Below are positions 62,226 through 64,000 of a DNA stretch of 64,000 nt, piece by piece. Position 1 is the stretch's first letter, and each line of letters begins with the position of its first letter. Made by a program: the position numbers and the translations under genes. This stretch comes from Flavilitoribacter sp020436695 (GTDB lineage Bacteria; Bacteroidota; Bacteroidia; Chitinophagales; Saprospiraceae): the NCBI GenBank assembly GCA_041392665.1, contig JAWKLQ010000006.1, forward strand, positions 310,001 through 374,000, written 5' to 3'. Below the pieces are notes generated by a model. That model had not been told where the DNA came from. It saw nothing but the letters and a program-made list of their open reading frames with translations, and searched no databases.

Positions 62226-62480
62226 ATGGAACTTGAATCTTTGATCGTCATCGGTGCCTCCTTATTATTTGCCTGTCTGGTTTTTATCCCGGCGGAAATG
62301 CAGATCTACCGGTCCAGAAGTGCCGAAGATAATCCGTATTACGCCAAACGGGATCATCAGTGGAGTCAAAAATCATTGAATCGGCTGTTGACATTCGGCC
62401 TGTCACTGCTGACCATCTATATTATTCTGAGCGATCCACGAATTATGGATGCGTTGGAAAAAATATTCTCCCTGAAATGA
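62226..62480 (+). CDS. Small two-helix membrane protein, unit 4
   Basis: An 84-aa protein with a helix at residues 5-23 (LIVIGASLLFACLVFIPA), a polar centre (YRSRSAEDNPYYAKRDHQWS) and a second helix at ~53-70 (LLTFGLSLLTIYIIL). Length and layout match the small proteins at 34369 and 35220. Function unknown. It ends before a strong terminator. Confidence 0.6.
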   Translation: MELESLIVIGASLLFACLVFIPAEMQIYRSRSAEDNPYYAKRDHQWSQKSLNRLLTFGLSLLTIYIILSDPRIMDALEKIFSLK

Positions 62481-62505
62481 TATAAACTGTGGATATTTTT
62501 TATTT

Positions 62506-62545
62506 AAAAAGCAGAGGCTGTGGTGAAATGGTTTCTGCTTTTTTG
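62506..62545 (+). terminator. Rho-independent terminator of unit 4
   Basis: AAAAAGCAGA (62506-62515) pairs with TCTGCTTTTT (62534-62543) around an 18-base loop, with Ts continuing after. Confidence 0.75.
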
Positions 62546-62581
62546 TTATATTGATTGTGGAACTACCTAAATAATAAAACT

Positions 62582-63385
62582 ATGTCACAGATACTACGAG
62601 CTTTGATTGTGGGTATAGATACCTATCCAGAGGATATTGTCCATTCACTACGTCGTTCCAAATACCACGCTTTAAAGTGGGTTGATTTATTGAAAGAAAG
62701 AGTTCAGCCAGATCAGCTGGAGTTGAAAGTACTAATCAATGGCAGTGCTACCAAATCCAACATAATCAGCGGTCTAAAAGATATAGCATCGACAGTGTGC
62801 AGGGGGGATGTATGCTTTTTCTACTACGCCGGCCATGGTTCCCGCGAGTATGCCCCGAAGGCATTCCGTACTAAAGAGGAAAAAAACACCCTTGAAACTT
62901 TGGTATGTGCTGATAGCAGGACCGCTCCCGGGAAAACCGATCTCGCCGATAAAGAGATTGCATATTTAATTAAAAAAATCCACGATAACGGACCAGTGCA
63001 TTTTGCCAGCCTAATGGACTGTTGTTTTTCCGGAGACAATAATAAAGATGATGAAAATGCTGAACTTAGGAGGGCTACAGCCAATCAAATTCTCAGCGAA
63101 AGGAAAATGAATGAATTTTATGGTGAACAGCCCTTCGACTCAACAGCTACAGCTCGTAAGGGTATATCACTGGCGGCCTGCTCACCAGATGAGGAAGCCA
63201 GAGATAGCGTCTTCTCCGAAGAACTTTTAAAAAAAATAGTCAAGTATAATCTCTACTGTGCTACTTATCGTCAAATAGTTAATAGAGTAGCTCCAGATGT
63301 TAAAGGAAGAGGACAAACGCCCGATATCTATCCGTTTGACAGCCAACTTGCAGATCAACCTTTTTTGGGAGGAATGCTTTGTTAG
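62582..63385 (+). CDS. Caspase-family (peptidase C14) protease, stand-alone
   Basis: A 267-aa protein from the ATG at 62582 (MSQILRALIVGIDTYPE); an upstream TTG would add nine residues. The caspase fold is clear: RALIVGIDTY strand, catalytic His in CFFYYAGHGS (near residue 88), and catalytic Cys in SLMDCCFSGD (near 144). It ends soon after the fold (QLADQPFLGGML) with no fused effector or recognition domain, which most bacterial homologues of this type carry. It would cleave after Arg/Lys (orthocaspase/metacaspase-like) or Asp; specificity cannot be told. It lies just beyond the signalling cluster that contains an EAD11-like adaptor. Confidence 0.85.
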   Translation: MSQILRALIVGIDTYPEDIVHSLRRSKYHALKWVDLLKERVQPDQLELKVLINGSATKSNIISGLKDIASTVCRGDVCFFYYAGHGSREYAPKAFRTKEEKNTLETLVCADSRTAPGKTDLADKEIAYLIKKIHDNGPVHFASLMDCCFSGDNNKDDENAELRRATANQILSERKMNEFYGEQPFDSTATARKGISLAACSPDEEARDSVFSEELLKKIVKYNLYCATYRQIVNRVAPDVKGRGQTPDIYPFDSQLADQPFLGGMLC

Positions 63386-63406
63386 GTCTAAATCCAGAAA
63401 GCAATA

Positions 63407-64000
63407 TTAGAGTTGACCCAGAAGATTTTGCACTTTGGGTTCAAAGATTTCTATGGTAGCATCATCCTCATTTTTTGAAGATAGTTCGGAAAGGATCCCT
63501 TTCAACATTCTTTTGGCTTTTCTTTTCTTACCCTTTTCCAACAAAATTTGAGCCTGATACCATTTGGCATCAACTGGTGATATCTTCCAAGATGTACCAA
63601 TATCGTTAAGATCAAATACGCTAATATCCAGTTCATTCGGCCTTTCCAGCATAGCCTCAAACCTGGCATAAGCAAGATCATAATTCGCTTTATTATTTTC
63701 ATTGGCTAATGCAAAGAATGAAAATCCGAGCAAATAATTTTCATTGGCGGTCAAGTGAGCAGATGATCGTTCTTTACCAAGCAGGGAATCAATTATCATC
63801 TGATAATTTCTGCTATTGAAGATTTCGGTTAATGGATCCGTAGAAGACATAAAGGTGGCGACCTGAATGGAGTCTTTCCCAATATCATAGTCCGCCAGAC
63901 GCTTTTTGGGTTCACTCAATAGATTGACCACTAATATGACCGCAACAAGTACCGACGCAGCCCCAACCCAAGTAAGGGTTTTCTTATATCTTACCCAAAG
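63407..64000 (-). CDS. Membrane-anchored helical-repeat protein, 5' end beyond the window
   Basis: The minus-strand frame is open to the window edge, so the N-terminus is missing. What is seen begins with a membrane helix (TLTWVGAASVLVAVILVVNL, partly encoded at 63930-63990). About 165 residues of paired helices follow (NENYLLGFSFFALANENNKA; DAKWYQAQILLEKGKKRKAK), resembling TPR-type repeats. An internal GTG at 63931 should not be used because the helix would be lost. Such membrane-plus-TPR proteins often sit near sigma factors or caspase genes in Bacteroidota. It is convergent with the caspase gene, 21 bases apart. Confidence 0.55.
   Translation of the reverse strand, partial: LWVRYKKTLTWVGAASVLVAVILVVNLLSEPKKRLADYDIGKDSIQVATFMSSTDPLTEIFNSRNYQMIIDSLLGKERSSAHLTANENYLLGFSFFALANENNKANYDLAYARFEAMLERPNELDISVFDLNDIGTSWKISPVDAKWYQAQILLEKGKKRKAKRMLKGILSELSSKNEDDATIEIFEPKVQNLLGQL

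Overview
The window reads as chromosomal DNA of a Bacteroidota bacterium, most likely a Saprospiria/Lewinella-like lineage. The evidence is the fused lpxC-fabZ gene, the type IX secretion (T9SS) protein PorV together with a T9SS-sorted exoprotein, a TonB-dependent receptor, and promoters of the Bacteroidota form TAnnTTTG. No rRNA, tRNA, CRISPR array, transposase or integrase was found.

Positions 1-32.8 kb are mostly ordinary housekeeping and envelope genes: serine hydrolase, fatty-acid desaturase, APC permease, DUF819 protein, NadR next to a TonB receptor, Gfo/Idh/MocA oxidoreductase, LOG protein, DsrE and TMEM175-like proteins, a HIT-GNAT fusion, a kelch-type T9SS exoprotein, porV, a BNR-repeat protein broken by two compensating frameshifts, and lpxD / lpxC-fabZ / lpxA / ABC ATPase. 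Seven intergenic hairpin repeats, each built of stuttered short units, are scattered from 9.4 to 34.8 kb. A small transcript without an evident ORF probably lies at 30.72-30.94 kb.

From 32.8 to 36.2 kb the DNA holds small genes: two paralogous double-glycine leader peptides, then three short transcription units. Each unit has a promoter with a sigma-54-like GG-N10-G(C/A) core, a basic short ORF, a small membrane-protein ORF and a terminator.

The core of the window is 36.2-60.9 kb. Two divergent, partly syntenic gene sets face away from a shared control region at 49.7-50.15 kb. Locus A (minus strand) encodes two large prenyl-synthase-like proteins, a 1078-aa hybrid histidine-kinase-like protein, two proteins of unknown families (one carrying two receiver domains), a receiver-AAA+-Fis enhancer-binding-type protein and a receiver-EAD11-like protein. 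Locus B (plus strand) has the same order: a 163-aa unknown, a shorter prenyl-synthase-like protein, a 1053-aa kinase-like protein, the two unknown families, a receiver-AAA+-Fis protein and an 833-aa receiver/LRR protein. The prenyl-synthase-like proteins keep the fold signature, but both aspartate motifs are altered. I know of no described system with this composition.

Downstream (61-64 kb) another sigma-54-like promoter precedes a basic short ORF, a SPOR-domain membrane protein and a two-helix small membrane protein. These are followed by a stand-alone caspase-family protease and a membrane-anchored repeat protein cut by the window edge. A repeated TTCCGAAAAA/TCCGA motif cluster lies about 70-240 bp upstream of most of the sigma-54-like promoters. 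The working model is a sensory phosphorelay that uses inactive or altered isoprenoid-synthase folds as sensors or adaptors. It would switch on small membrane proteins through sigma-54, with links to EAD/caspase conflict systems.
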